Source of the DNA: Conidiobolus incongruus B7586
Lineage: Eukaryota > Entomophthoromycota > Entomophthoromycetes > Entomophthorales > Conidiobolaceae
Length of the DNA stretch: 10,975 nt
Assembly: GCA_000697335.1 (NCBI GenBank)
Contig: JNEM01006522.1
Location: forward strand, 1 to 10,975
Direction of reading: 5' to 3'
Both the position numbers and the translations under genes were made by a program. Shown here one piece after another: positions 10,397 to 10,975 of this stretch (positions are counted from its first letter, which is position 1; the number at the start of each line of letters is the position of its first letter). A model generated the notes under the pieces. It had not been told where the DNA came from and did no database searches. It saw only the letters and a list, made by a program, of their open reading frames with translations.

Positions 10397-10424
10397 ACAC
10401 GTGTATCCATGTGACATCACATGG
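10397..10424. promoter_or_regulatory. E-box palindrome followed by an 18-base inverted repeat
   Basis: ACACGTGT (10397-10404) is a perfect palindrome around a CACGTG E-box. Three bases on, CCATGTGA (10407-10414) and TCACATGG (10417-10424) form exact 8-base arms around a two-base centre; the middle reads TGACATCA, one base from a CRE. The arms contain ATCACATG and GTCACATG, both matching RTCACRTG, the site of the bHLH factor Cbf1. Such G+C-containing symmetry is striking in DNA this AT-rich. It could be a binding site for bHLH proteins, but no gene is visible within reach in the window. Confidence 0.4.
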
Positions 10425-10975
10425 TAAAATTAATCTTTAAATTAAACAATAAACGTTAATATAATAATATATACCAAGTACTTTGAGATCATGTCTCTTA
10501 ACCAAAATATTAATTATAAAATATTTGTTGATCTTAAATCAATAATTTTTAATTTATTTTATTAAATTAATTTATATATTTGATATAAAATTATAATTAA
10601 ATACTTTATATATTTTTTGATATAATTGTTTAAAAAAGAATAAAATGATAAATTATATAGATTATAATACTTTAAAGTTATTATTAATTTAAAAAATTAA
10701 TTATACATAAAATATATTGATATTTTTGGTTTTTGATTGTTTTTTTTTAATTATTTTGATTAAAATTCTAAGGTTAAGTTTAATAAATTTTAACCTAAAT
10801 AATGAATATTAATATTCTTATATTAATAACATTAAAAATTTATTATAAACCTTTTAAAATCATTAAATCTCTCTTAATAACTTAGCGATATAATACTTTA
10901 TTTCAACCTAACATTTATAATTAAATATATTATATCCAGATAACAAAGAAATCATTCAAAATTGATATAACTAAA

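Larger units (their letters stand above)
5750..10975. other. AT-rich gene-free stretch, right flank
   Basis: G+C falls sharply after about 5700 and stays low (7 of 60 in the line at 7021) to the window's end. I see no credible coding exon, tRNA, rRNA or tandem array and no recognisable transposon domain on either strand. The only notable islands are two AT microsatellites, a GATA-bearing hairpin at 6902-6921, and the E-box/palindrome cluster at 10397-10424. The origin of the stretch is unknown. Confidence 0.8.

Noticed and set aside
10408-10550. Point centromere (CDEI-like ATCACATG followed by AT-rich DNA)
   Set aside because: RTCACRTG matches are present, but I found no CDEIII-like element with a CCGAA core at the expected distance, and the gene structure does not suggest a budding yeast of that group.

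Overview
The window looks like nuclear DNA of a fungus. It holds one spliced gene, on the minus strand, for a bHLH transcription factor of the SREBP (tyrosine-type) class, with the proline-containing extended loop common in fungal members. Fungal origin is inferred from that loop, a 295-base GT-AG intron and the short CT-rich promoter layout. I cannot name the phylum. The split between extremely AT-rich spacer and a gene of ordinary composition would fit either a genome with AT-rich isochores or one with generally AT-rich intergenic DNA.

Layout: 1 to about 3240 is AT-rich DNA with no gene I can support. About 3250 to 5750 is a less AT-rich island. It holds the putative 3' UTR (about 3270-3609), exon 2 (3610-4241), an intron (4242-4536), exon 1 (4537-4840), and an upstream regulatory stretch to about 5750. 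The upstream stretch contains a CT-rich tract, a perfect palindromic TATA-like box, a cluster of CCAAT boxes and several exact inverted repeats. From about 5750 to 10975 the DNA is again AT-rich and without a recognisable gene. It carries two AT microsatellites, a GATA-containing hairpin, and a conspicuous E-box/palindrome cluster at 10397-10424.

The spliced coding sequence is 936 bases, giving 311 residues. The N-terminal third is low-complexity and contains a possible activation segment. It is followed by a Ser/Thr-Pro-rich linker and the C-terminal bHLH with a short coiled-coil extension. No membrane segment is visible, so this is probably a soluble relative of SREBP (like yeast Tye7 and Hms1) and not a membrane-tethered sterol sensor. 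No rRNA, tRNA, CRISPR array or recognisable transposon or virus relic was found by eye. No multi-gene system is present; the most interesting signals are the single-gene island itself, its promoter repeats and the isolated palindromes in the AT-rich desert.
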